Origin: Deltaproteobacteria bacterium
GTDB lineage: Bacteria > Desulfobacterota > Syntrophia > Syntrophales > UBA2210
Length of the DNA: 51,566 nucleotides
Assembly (NCBI GenBank): GCA_016935935.1
Contig: JAFGPZ010000297.1
Span: 1-51,566, forward strand
Reading direction: 5' to 3'
In this document: positions 24,589-33,049 of the stretch, piece by piece
Layout of the letters: every line of letters begins with the position of its first letter
How positions within the stretch are numbered: position 1 is the first letter of the stretch
Position numbers and translations under genes: made by a program
The notes under the pieces: model-generated
The model's database searches: none
What the model was told of the DNA's origin: nothing
What the model saw: only the letters and a program-made list of their open reading frames with translations

Positions 24589-26298
24589 TTACTCGATGGG
24601 TTCCAGCCCTGACTCTGCGGGGTAAATGAACTCGTGTGCATCTAAAATACCGCGGCAGATCACATCCAGACCGATGCTCTTACCGGGTTTAATTTCTGAG
24701 ATATTTGATATGCCTAGGTTAAATGACGGCGGGTTTTCAATTTTCACCATGAAGTTCAATGGAATCATCCGCCTGAAGAAAAAATGGTACGCATACATTC
24801 GTGCCCGATACATTTCCATTTTGCTCATTCGCCCATTTAACGGCAACCGATTCAGAATTGAAATATACTCTTCTTCTGACGAAGCATCCATGGTGAACCC
24901 CTTCCCCCGAATCCACGCCTCACCTGCTACGATGATAGGTATGCCGCGACTTGACATCTCCATTGCTGCTTTTGTCCCGTATATCAGTACCGCATTGCAT
25001 TGCTGCATCGTGGTGTAAGTGCTGATTAAACTTTCAGGAGGAATGATATATATGTTGTCAGGCAGTTTTGGATATCTCTTCCGAATTTCGTCAACCAGAG
25101 GCTGGCGTGATTTATGGAATTTCACAACTTCGCCTGGATGCGCCCGAATGAGTAATTGAAGATCAGGTCGATCAGCAAAATAATCTATGGTCGCGAACAC
25201 CCAACTCATCATGTCAGGAAACGCCCTGGCTTGGAAATGCAGCTGGGCATCCCAAACTACATTTGAAAGCAATCCGATAGTTGGTTTCGAAAAATCAATG
25301 CCTATTTCCTTTTCAATTTTAGATATTTCTTCCTCCGGATGCACATTATATCTTACCCAGTCACGATCACCTCTTTCCCGGCTTATCATGTAATCCATCA
25401 CCTGTGTTTCTAAATCGGAAGTCCATTTGACATTTTCCCAGTTGGATACAGGTTCTTCCAGCAAAGCATGATGGTAGGAATCACCATGAGCGAACATGAA
25501 ACACTTGTTCCTGTAGGCCGTCCACCAGGTGACCACACGGACGGATGCCCGTCGCGCAGCCCCCACTATTAAGCCTTGTGGAACGTATATGCCGTGATGA
25601 AGCACCACGCTTTGGAAGTCGTGAGATTCGAAAAGCGCTTCGCATGCAAAAACGGTTAACAACGCGGCTTTGAAATAGCGGCGAAGAACCTGCTCTCCAT
25701 ATTCTTCATTAGCCAGATCACCTCGTGCGAAGAACCGCAGTGCCCCGGCCAGAGCATGCTCACCAACGGATACTCCGTTGCTTTCGTAAGAAACAAGATC
25801 ATCTGTTGTAAGGCCAGAAGACAGCTCATCTGCAATACGTTGTTTTTCTGTATTCACGATCTCACTGTATTTATGAACCGTGATTCCCATATCCTGATAC
25901 ATGGTTTCGGCCGCATCTATGCAATCGCTGCATAGTCCGCTTTTTAGAGGTCCGCCAGCAGCAAAGTCCGGCATGTTTTTGATGGCAGGATATTCTGGTT
26001 TCAAGCAGGCGGGTAAAAAACTGTCGCATAACAACACATGTACCTCGGTTCCCCTCAGTGTAAGTGCCGCAGCCAGAGAGCTGTCAACCACGTTCAGATG
26101 AGCAATCCCTCCGATGCTTGTAGCTATTAGAACCTTGGCGCCTCCCTTTGCCGAATCAAGAGCAGTTTGCCATCGCTTCTGATCTTCATTTATAATTTTT
26201 CGCCAGTCAGGGTATTGAGGATGCCGCCATCCTATCGCCTTTTTAATAGATCTTTTTATCACCTTGGGAACATACTTCTTTAATGTTTTCATTTGCAT
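24589..26298 (-). CDS. Capsule-biosynthesis-like protein, possible GT-B glycosyltransferase
   Basis: A 569-residue protein resembling capsule polysaccharide synthesis proteins. N-terminal basic region (KKYVPKVIKRSIKKA) may sit at the membrane. A Rossmann-like start is KVLIATSIGGIAHLNVVDSS near 54-73; two Cys pairs (LCSDCIDAAE) near 135-145; the C-terminal half shows LLIRAHPGEVVKF near 387-399 and AVLIYGTKAAMEMSSRGIPIIVAG near 441-464, a pattern shared with capsule-type transferases of the KpsC/KpsS-like superfamily. It lies directly downstream of the transketolase and cytidylyltransferase genes, so transfer of the CMP-activated sugar is a plausible but unproven role. Confidence 0.6.
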   Translation of the reverse strand: MQMKTLKKYVPKVIKRSIKKAIGWRHPQYPDWRKIINEDQKRWQTALDSAKGGAKVLIATSIGGIAHLNVVDSSLAAALTLRGTEVHVLLCDSFLPACLKPEYPAIKNMPDFAAGGPLKSGLCSDCIDAAETMYQDMGITVHKYSEIVNTEKQRIADELSSGLTTDDLVSYESNGVSVGEHALAGALRFFARGDLANEEYGEQVLRRYFKAALLTVFACEALFESHDFQSVVLHHGIYVPQGLIVGAARRASVRVVTWWTAYRNKCFMFAHGDSYHHALLEEPVSNWENVKWTSDLETQVMDYMISRERGDRDWVRYNVHPEEEISKIEKEIGIDFSKPTIGLLSNVVWDAQLHFQARAFPDMMSWVFATIDYFADRPDLQLLIRAHPGEVVKFHKSRQPLVDEIRKRYPKLPDNIYIIPPESLISTYTTMQQCNAVLIYGTKAAMEMSSRGIPIIVAGEAWIRGKGFTMDASSEEEYISILNRLPLNGRMSKMEMYRARMYAYHFFFRRMIPLNFMVKIENPPSFNLGISNISEIKPGKSIGLDVICRGILDAHEFIYPAESGLEPIE

Positions 26299-26333
26299 AT
26301 CAGTTCAGGCTCATTCATTGTCGTTGGAAATTA

Positions 26334-28265
26334 TTAGACTTCAATCTCTGTATCGTCGATTATGCGTTTTACAAGTGAAGCGCCATCCAGGCGGTGGTGC
26401 TCCAGAACCTCTACAGGAGCGCCCCAGGCGGGATAATCTTCAATAGCAAACCTTTTGAACCTCATTTTCTCCCTAATCAAATGCCCTGAAGAAAGAAGAT
26501 TCAAGATCGTATCGCCTAACCCCCCAACCAGAAAATGATCTTCAAGCACGTAAATAGCCGAGCATGATTCAACCGTCTCCGCGATCCATTCCATGTCAAC
26601 GCGGTTAAGCCAGGGCATATTGATAACCTTTAGGCCGAAACCCTGATCAGCCAGCAGCTCACTTGCCAATAATGCTTCATTAAGCATAACAGGCCCGTAG
26701 GCAAACATTACAGCGTCTGACCCTCCAACCAATTCAGTCCCTTTCCCCGGTTCAAACCTATAGTCCGAAGGTAGTTCGATGATTCTGGGTGACGGACCAA
26801 TGTTAAGACGCAAAACACAATTTTCTCTCGCTTCTTCAACACAATATTTCACCGCCGTCCTTGTTTCCACAGCATTGCAAGGTTGAATGATCAAAATGTT
26901 GGGCAACGATCCCAGCAGTGCAATATCCCGGAGGCTCTGATGGGACAAGCCCGGACCAGCCGGAATGAGTCCGGCATAATGGCAGGCATAGATAATCTTA
27001 GTATCTTCACCTGAGTTGGTGTATATCTGCTCATTAGCCCTGGCCGCGAGAAATGCCCCAAAAGTATTCACCACAGGCAAAAGGCCCTGAAGAGCGAGTC
27101 CGCCGGCCATCGACACCATGTCCTGCTCTGCAATCCCATTCTCAACGAATCGCTCGGGATATTTTTTCTCAAACGAACGAATACGGCAATCGGCGGCGAG
27201 ATCACAATCCAAAACAATCAGGTCCTTGCGCCCTTCAGCCAACTCGACCAAAGCCTGACCAAAAGCATCGGCCACATATTCTCGGGAAACGTTCCTCGGT
27301 TTCTTGACTTCTGGCGGAACAGTTTCCAGAGTCAGGAGGGGTATCTTAATTTCGTCGAGCTGAATATTTATACGTTGGATGATTTCATCGTGCGCAGCCA
27401 TATATAACTTGTCATCCGGCGCTCCGGAATGCCACTGGTATATTCCACCCCCGGCCCTCAGCGCCTCCGGATGCTCCATAAAAGAAACTCCCCGTCCTTT
27501 TATCGTATCGGCAATAAGGACTTTCGGTTTGTCAACTATTCCGTTGAATTCAACAAACACCTTTTCTATTTCTTTGAAGTCGTGTCCATTGCATCGCGCC
27601 ACATGCCAGCCGAAAGCACGAAGTTTGCTCTCCAAGTCTCCCAGGCAGGTGATCTCCTCGACGGGCTTATCTGACTGAACCTTGTTGTGATCGATTATGA
27701 CGGTCAGGTTGTTTATTTTTTGGTGTGAAGCTGTTTGCAACGCCTCGTATATTTGCCCCTCCTGGAACTCACCGTCGCCAGTTAATACGAAGACGCGCCC
27801 TTTCCGGCCGAGTAACTTCTTGGCCAATGCCATGCCTTTCGCCTTGGAAATACCCATGCCAAGGGATCCCGAATTAGCCTCGATTCCCGGAATACTGATA
27901 TGTGGATGCCCATCAAGTCCCCCTAGCCGGCGAAGTTTCAAAAACAATTCCTTGGACAATACGTTTAATGAAAATAATACCGAATATAATCCCGGTACGT
28001 CGTGCCCCTTTGACGAGAAATAGATGTCCCGGTCCGGGTTGTCAAACCCGGCCGACACAGTATTCATATCCTCGTAATACAGATGCATAACAATATCCAT
28101 AGCGCTGAAACTGGACCCAAGGTGGCCGGAGCCGGCCCGTTTCACAGACGCAAGGACATTGGCTCTACACATATCGGCAAGTAGCGCTAGTTTATCATAT
28201 TTATGAATCGAAGATGCACGAACACGCTGAAACTCTTCCAAAGGAATAAGTTTTATTTCAATCAT
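26334..28265 (-). CDS. Transketolase (single chain, both halves)
   Basis: A 643-residue thiamine-diphosphate enzyme moving two-carbon ketol units. GSGHLGSSFSAMDI at 45-58, HPHISIPGIEANSGSLGMG near 120-138, the ThDP/metal motif GDGEFQEGQ at 163-171 with IDHN at 191-194, then the pyrimidine-binding half with GIAEQDMVSMAGGLA near 379-393 and a C-terminal transketolase domain. It is organised like split N/C-subunit transketolases joined in one chain. Housekeeping supply of pentose or heptose phosphates is possible, but its place between the CMP-sugar gene and a capsule-type gene suggests a step in a branched or chain-extended sugar. Confidence 0.9.
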   Translation of the reverse strand: MIEIKLIPLEEFQRVRASSIHKYDKLALLADMCRANVLASVKRAGSGHLGSSFSAMDIVMHLYYEDMNTVSAGFDNPDRDIYFSSKGHDVPGLYSVLFSLNVLSKELFLKLRRLGGLDGHPHISIPGIEANSGSLGMGISKAKGMALAKKLLGRKGRVFVLTGDGEFQEGQIYEALQTASHQKINNLTVIIDHNKVQSDKPVEEITCLGDLESKLRAFGWHVARCNGHDFKEIEKVFVEFNGIVDKPKVLIADTIKGRGVSFMEHPEALRAGGGIYQWHSGAPDDKLYMAAHDEIIQRINIQLDEIKIPLLTLETVPPEVKKPRNVSREYVADAFGQALVELAEGRKDLIVLDCDLAADCRIRSFEKKYPERFVENGIAEQDMVSMAGGLALQGLLPVVNTFGAFLAARANEQIYTNSGEDTKIIYACHYAGLIPAGPGLSHQSLRDIALLGSLPNILIIQPCNAVETRTAVKYCVEEARENCVLRLNIGPSPRIIELPSDYRFEPGKGTELVGGSDAVMFAYGPVMLNEALLASELLADQGFGLKVINMPWLNRVDMEWIAETVESCSAIYVLEDHFLVGGLGDTILNLLSSGHLIREKMRFKRFAIEDYPAWGAPVEVLEHHRLDGASLVKRIIDDTEIEV

Positions 28266-28277
28266 TGTTTCACTCTT

Positions 28278-29039
28278 CTATCGGATAAAAGGAGAAATAG
28301 AAACAGGAGGTAACTTTGCTTGTTCACTATGAACCAGTTCTTCGGCAATCTGCCAGTCGCTTTGGTAATTTACATCAAACCCTTCGTAATCCTGAGTAAT
28401 GAAAGGCCTAACAGCATTCCCGGCAATCGTGCGCCCTTCATGAACCACTCTCGACCACGCAATCTCAAGACTGGCATTTTGCACAAACACTTCTGGTAAA
28501 GATTGATATTGACTGCTATGCCACGGTTGTTCAGGGGGACTTAAAGGTAGTAACGGAAACATGAGATTTCCCCTGAGAACCCACATTTTGCCCGGATGTT
28601 GTTTACATTTTTCCACAGCACGTAAAGAATCCACTCCTTCAGAAGCAAGAAATTCACGCCAGGCGCGTTGTATGGTCGCAGCAAGGCGAAAAGGGCTTGT
28701 GGGACGAAGAATGCTGAAGCAATCGTACATGCGGTCCTCTTTGCGCAGTCTTTTCAAAGAATGCTCAACCCATTCAATATCAGGCGACAGGTCACTGGCG
28801 AACTTTGGCGGCCGCAAAAATGGTACTTCAGCCCCGTAGTACTTTGCAATTTCGGCGTATTGCTCAGAGTCGGTTGAAACTATTACGGCATCGAAAATTT
28901 GACTCTGAATGGCGGCTGAAACAGTATATGCGATCAAGGGGTGACCGGCTAAAAGACGGATATTCTTGTCCGGCACACGCTTAGAACCCGCCCTTGCTGG
29001 TATCAAGGCAATGATGCTTGGACAAGCATTATCATCCAT
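28278..29039 (-). CDS. CMP-ulosonate cytidylyltransferase (NeuA/PseF-like)
   Basis: A 253-residue acylneuraminate cytidylyltransferase-family protein. The nucleotide loop ALIPARAGSKRVPDKNIRLL is at 11-30, VIVSTDSEQYAEIA near 51-64, and the LRPTSPFRLA motif near 107-116. Enzymes of this family activate nonulosonic acids, Kdn or related 2-keto-3-deoxy acids as CMP-sugars. Length is close to the 220-240 residue minimum of the family, with no phosphatase domain fused; that function sits in the separate KdsC-like gene at 31375. The exact sugar cannot be read. Confidence 0.85.
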   Translation of the reverse strand: MDDNACPSIIALIPARAGSKRVPDKNIRLLAGHPLIAYTVSAAIQSQIFDAVIVSTDSEQYAEIAKYYGAEVPFLRPPKFASDLSPDIEWVEHSLKRLRKEDRMYDCFSILRPTSPFRLAATIQRAWREFLASEGVDSLRAVEKCKQHPGKMWVLRGNLMFPLLPLSPPEQPWHSSQYQSLPEVFVQNASLEIAWSRVVHEGRTIAGNAVRPFITQDYEGFDVNYQSDWQIAEELVHSEQAKLPPVSISPFIR

Positions 29040-29041
29040 GT

Positions 29042-30514
29042 CTAAACCTTGCCAGGGTCAATGTTTATGTATATATTTTTTAGTTCAGAATACACATCCA
29101 AGGCTTCCGTCCCGGGCTCACGCCAACCGTTTCCAGATTGTTTCAAGCCGCCAAATGGCATGTGCGGTTCGCTCCCGTAAGTCCCAGCATTAACAACCGC
29201 CACCCCAGCCTGAACTTTTTGCGTAAACTCGGTTGCCCGATGAATGCTGCGGGTATGAATACAGGCGGTAAGACCGTACGGAGAATCATTGGCCATGTTT
29301 AAGGCATCTCCGAAATCTTTCGCACGATACAGGCAAGTAATAGGGCCAAACAGCTCCTCAGTAGAAATTTCGTCATGCGGGTCGACACCCTCGATTAATG
29401 TAGGGGCCATGTAAAAACCATTGTGATGTTCCGGATCGGTCAGTCTGTGCCCCCCGGTAAGAATCATGGCACCTTTTTGACGCACTCGGTTCACAGCGTC
29501 GAGCATATTGTTAAGCTGTCCTTCATTAATCACCGGCCCTAAGTCATCGGCATTGGTCGGACCCACTTTGAGCGCTTTGGTCCGTTCTACCAGAATGTCG
29601 CGGAACTGATCATAAACTGAATTAAAGACAAGTATTCTACTTCCCGAGGCGCAACGTTGTCCCGCATTGCTAAAAGCAGAAAGTAACACCCATTTTGCTG
29701 CGTTATCCAAATCAGCATCATCACAAACAATCAAGGGGTTCTTCCCGCCCAGCTCAAGAGAAACCTTTGCCAAGCGTTTACCTGCAATTGAGGCAATTTG
29801 CCGACCCACAGCCGTGGAGCCGGTAAAGCTGATTACACCCACATCCGGATGCTCAACCAACGGTGCACCGGTTTCCTCACCATATCCCTGGATGACGTTT
29901 AGCACGCCCGCCGGAAGCCCGGCTTCATGAGCAAGCTTACAAAAGATCCATGCTATCGCCGGAGTATCTTCGGCGGCCTTGAGGATGGCAGCATTACCAC
30001 AAACCAGCGCCGGGAATACTTTCCAAGCAACATTTGCGATAGGTGTGTTTGCCGCAATGATGAGACCTGCCACGCCCACTGGCTGTCTTATGGTCATGAC
30101 ATATTTGTTCATTGCCCCACTTGTGATTGTTCTTCCATACAACCTTTGCCCCTCACCAGCATAGAAGAAACCAAGTTCGATTGCTCCCCTGGTCTCGCCA
30201 TAAGCATCTTCGTAAGACTTACCGGTTTCTACAGCGACAATCTGCGCAATCTCTTGTTGGCGTTCTTGCATCCCAAGGGCTATTCTGTGTAAGAGCATCC
30301 CCCGCTGGACCGGAGGAGTGCCCCCCCAGGCAGGCTGAGCAAGAATTGCCGCTTGGATTGCCCTACGTATATCCTCGCTTCGTGACCGAGCCACCCTGCA
30401 CAATAACTTACCATCAGCAGGATTCAGTTTGTCGAATAATTCACCGGTATCTGCCTCCTGTTCCTGGCCATTTATCCAGTTTGGAATTTTTGCTGGGAAA
30501 AGGGTCTTCTCCAT
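29042..30514 (-). CDS. Aldehyde dehydrogenase family protein
   Basis: An NAD(P)-dependent aldehyde dehydrogenase of about 490 residues. The active-site Glu is in SLELGGKNP (residue 254) and the catalytic Cys in NAGQRCASG (residue 288); FTGSTAVG near 230-237 is the cofactor loop. I place the start at the ATG at 30514, which has AAAGGA nine bases upstream; the open frame runs on to 30589 but would overlap the SDR gene by 26 bases. Role: oxidises a sugar-derived or small aldehyde to an acid, or the reverse. Its presence between NeuA-like and SDR genes ties it to the acidic-sugar module. Confidence 0.9.
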   Translation of the reverse strand: MEKTLFPAKIPNWINGQEQEADTGELFDKLNPADGKLLCRVARSRSEDIRRAIQAAILAQPAWGGTPPVQRGMLLHRIALGMQERQQEIAQIVAVETGKSYEDAYGETRGAIELGFFYAGEGQRLYGRTITSGAMNKYVMTIRQPVGVAGLIIAANTPIANVAWKVFPALVCGNAAILKAAEDTPAIAWIFCKLAHEAGLPAGVLNVIQGYGEETGAPLVEHPDVGVISFTGSTAVGRQIASIAGKRLAKVSLELGGKNPLIVCDDADLDNAAKWVLLSAFSNAGQRCASGSRILVFNSVYDQFRDILVERTKALKVGPTNADDLGPVINEGQLNNMLDAVNRVRQKGAMILTGGHRLTDPEHHNGFYMAPTLIEGVDPHDEISTEELFGPITCLYRAKDFGDALNMANDSPYGLTACIHTRSIHRATEFTQKVQAGVAVVNAGTYGSEPHMPFGGLKQSGNGWREPGTEALDVYSELKNIYINIDPGKV

Positions 30515-30563
30515 TTTAATTATATCCTTTAAATCCGGTGAGCTACTGAAAGGCAAAATCTGC

Positions 30564-31391
30564 TCACCATGCTGTCCATCCACCATCAATGACCAAATTA
30601 GATCCTGTCATATAAGATGAAGCATTAGAAACCAGAAAGATAATTGCGCCGTTATATTCCTCTTCATTCGCCATACGGCCCAAAGGCACCCTGTCACAGT
30701 AGCCCTTTAAAAATTGTTCATCCTGGTTATTGAATACGCCTCCAAAAGTCAACGTATTAACTCTCACGTTCCTGCCAGCCCAATATGTTGCAAGGTAGCG
30801 AGTTAAGTTCAAAAGCGCAGACTTGGAGCTTGAATAAACTGCCGGTTTAAAAAATGGCGCGCCATCACGTGTACGGTATTCATATATCCGCTGATCGGGC
30901 GAAACAATGCCATAGGTCGAGCAAATATTGATAATCGAACCACGGCCAGCGGCAGCCATTTGCCCCCCTACCGCCTGACAGCACAGGAAGACGCCCTTGA
31001 CATTCACTCTCATTACCTCGTCCCAAGAGTTTTCCGGGTAATTCTCAAATGGCCCATTTTCCTCTGCGGGGGCATTGGGGGGCGAGTCAAGAGCGGCATT
31101 GTTAATCAGTGCATCCGGCACTCCCCATCTATCGATAACCCTTGCCAACCCGTTTTCCAATGAATCCCTATCCGTAATATCTGCTCGTAGAATGAGTAAA
31201 TTTTTATCAGCTTGCCGCTTGCCGAGTCTTTCAGTTATTGTTTGTTCATCTGCCTGAATATCAAAAATGGCAACTTTGGCCCCACGATCAGCCAGTGCAA
31301 AAGTAAACTGCCGGCCAAGCTGTCCGAGCCCACCGGTAACGATCACAACTTTATCACGCGCATTAAAAAGATTTTCAATCATGGGATTCAA
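30564..31391 (-). CDS. SDR-family oxidoreductase (PtmA-like)
   Basis: A 275-residue classical SDR. TGGLGQLGRQ at 19-28 binds the cofactor, NNAA at 97-100, the catalytic Ser near 158 and Tyr186-x3-Lys190 in YSSSK; the C-terminus ends in NLVIDGGWTAW, typical of the class. Similar SDRs accompany NeuB/NeuA-like genes in flagellin-modification and capsule loci (PtmA type). Expected to interconvert a hydroxyl and keto group of the aldose precursor or of the acid. It overlaps the upstream phosphatase gene by 17 bases. Confidence 0.87.
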   Translation of the reverse strand: MNPMIENLFNARDKVVIVTGGLGQLGRQFTFALADRGAKVAIFDIQADEQTITERLGKRQADKNLLILRADITDRDSLENGLARVIDRWGVPDALINNAALDSPPNAPAEENGPFENYPENSWDEVMRVNVKGVFLCCQAVGGQMAAAGRGSIINICSTYGIVSPDQRIYEYRTRDGAPFFKPAVYSSSKSALLNLTRYLATYWAGRNVRVNTLTFGGVFNNQDEQFLKGYCDRVPLGRMANEEEYNGAIIFLVSNASSYMTGSNLVIDGGWTAW

Positions 31392-31935
31392 TTACCTCTG
31401 CTTTTAATATGCGCTCAAACAGATCACAAATTTCACGCACAGCACCATGACCTCCTTGTACTCTCGTTTGATATCCGGCATAGGGAACAATATCTGGATG
31501 AGCATCTCGAACGACTATTGGTAAGCCGACACAATTGAGACAGAACAGATCGTTGATGTCATTTCCAACAAAAGCTACTTGTTCAAGAGAAAGCTTCATC
31601 TCCTGAACGATATTATTAAGAGTTTCCAGTTTGTCTTTACATCCTTGCTCACACCGAATTACTAATTTCCGGCAACGTTCAGACACAACCTGATTTGTTT
31701 CAGTTGAGATGACTACAGTGTTAACCCCAAACCGCTCTAATTTGCGCAAACCAATACCGTCACCGCGAAAACACCGTACCGCCTCTGATCCATTTTCAAA
31801 CACATAAACCGTATTATCAGTAAACACCCCATCGAAATCAAAAGCGACTAAACGGATCTTTCGTATTCTTTTCTCGAGCAGTGATTTGTTGAGTAGGTTA
31901 TTCAATGCCCTCAAGAGGTTGCTACCTCCGACCAA
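31375..31935 (-). CDS. KdsC-like HAD phosphatase
   Basis: A 186-residue HAD protein of the KdsC type. AFDFDGVFTDN at 31-41 holds nucleophile Asp33 and Asp35; VISTETNQ near 77-84 is motif II; KLETLNN and VAFVGNDINDL near 123-133 form motifs III/IV. The cap-less tetrameric KdsC class dephosphorylates Kdo-8-phosphate or, next to NeuB/NeuA-like genes, Kdn-9-phosphate. The frame opens with TTG at 31935; a TTG at 31914 overlapping the upstream stop (TTGA) with GGAGG ten bases before it may be the true start. Placed between the synthase and SDR genes of the acid-sugar module. Confidence 0.86.
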   Translation of the reverse strand: MVGGSNLLRALNNLLNKSLLEKRIRKIRLVAFDFDGVFTDNTVYVFENGSEAVRCFRGDGIGLRKLERFGVNTVVISTETNQVVSERCRKLVIRCEQGCKDKLETLNNIVQEMKLSLEQVAFVGNDINDLFCLNCVGLPIVVRDAHPDIVPYAGYQTRVQGGHGAVREICDLFERILKAEVIESHD

Positions 31936-32993
31936 TCCTGCGCGCCGTTTAAAATTTCAAACATGATATCCTCATCTGCTTTCAATGCCTGAAGGGTAAC
32001 GCGACCGATTACTTTGTTCAGTTCATAGGGCGGCATACCGCCTCCCGGTGACTTTATGGCAATATCCTCCAGCCGTATGCTGTGACCGGCGGGCAAATCC
32101 CGTGCTGCAACCAATTTTTTTCCCATCTTGGCTATATGGCTGACTTCGCTTTCATAAATCTTTTTGACTCCATCCCCCATTGCCACACGCACACGGCGCA
32201 AATCGCGAATCATCTTCCTGAGTCCTATTGGCTCCAGGGAAAAGGCATGGTCTGTCCCTTTCCATGTGTGATTCAAAGTAAAGTGCTTTTCAATCACCCT
32301 TGCACCTAACATATAAGCTGCCACCGGCATAGCGATACCGTTATCATGAGATGATAATCCGATAATAATGTTCGGAAAGCGATGGCGATACGTAGTTATA
32401 ACTCCCAAATTAAGCTCTTCAAAAGCGGCCGGATATCCTGAAGTGCACTGCAAGACACACAGTTGCTGGTTGATCGGCATAATAGCATCATATGCCCTTT
32501 GAACGTCCTCCATTGTTCCTCCACCAGTACTGACTATCATAGGTTTTTTAAATTTTGCAATACAGGTAAGAAGCGGAATATTCTTGAGATCGCCCGAAGC
32601 TATCTTAAATGCTGGAACATCAAGTTTCGCCAAAAAATCGGCGCTGGAAAAGTCAAATGCTGTTGCAAACATTGTGATACCTATCTCACGGGCGTGTTGC
32701 TTTAGTTCTTGATATTCATCCCAGCCGAACTCAAGAGCCTCTCGGTGTTCACCATAGGTTGCTCCGTAGCTGTTTTCGTGGTCATAGGGTTTGTCATATA
32801 GATCTTTAACATATAATGAATGGTTGTCTCGCTTCTGCAGTTTTACAGCGTCAGCCCCGCAGTCTTTCGCAACGGAAAACATCTTCTTGGCTGTTTCTAA
32901 GTTTCCTTGGTGGTTGTGACCTATTTCGGCGATGACATAGCATTCAGTATTATCATTCACGGAACTTCCATCAATAATTATCTCTCTATCCAT
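31911..32993 (-). CDS. NeuB-family ulosonic acid synthase with SAF domain
   Basis: A 360-residue PEP-dependent synthase: it condenses phosphoenolpyruvate with an aldose (or aldose phosphate) to give a 2-keto-3-deoxy acid. EIGHNHQGNLETAKKM opens the TIM barrel; DAVKLQKRDN, FKIASGDLKNIPL, VSTGGGT, the GLSSHDNG and KHFTLNH motifs follow; the C-terminal SAF/antifreeze-like domain covers the last 70 residues (KKLVAARDLPAGHSIRLED). I start at the ATG at 32993, which has GGGGGGA six bases upstream; the frame continues to 33008. The aldose is not certain; with a separate KdsC-like phosphatase a phosphorylated sugar is likely. Confidence 0.9.
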   Translation of the reverse strand: MDREIIIDGSSVNDNTECYVIAEIGHNHQGNLETAKKMFSVAKDCGADAVKLQKRDNHSLYVKDLYDKPYDHENSYGATYGEHREALEFGWDEYQELKQHAREIGITMFATAFDFSSADFLAKLDVPAFKIASGDLKNIPLLTCIAKFKKPMIVSTGGGTMEDVQRAYDAIMPINQQLCVLQCTSGYPAAFEELNLGVITTYRHRFPNIIIGLSSHDNGIAMPVAAYMLGARVIEKHFTLNHTWKGTDHAFSLEPIGLRKMIRDLRRVRVAMGDGVKKIYESEVSHIAKMGKKLVAARDLPAGHSIRLEDIAIKSPGGGMPPYELNKVIGRVTLQALKADEDIMFEILNGAQDWSEVATS

Positions 32994-33049
32994 AAAACAT
33001 CCCCCCATGATTAAAGCTGATTATACGTTCCATTCCGGATAAAATGCTT

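Noticed and set aside
30966..30978. Second ops-like GGCGGTAGGGGG on the minus strand
   Set aside because: Does not match the TG at the end of the core and is in SDR coding sequence.
31911..32993. Calling the NeuB-like gene sialic acid synthase and the module a plain sialic acid pathway
   Set aside because: No UDP-GlcNAc 2-epimerase (NeuC) is present and a separate KdsC-like phosphatase plus transketolase and dehydrogenases do not fit the simple NeuBCA route.
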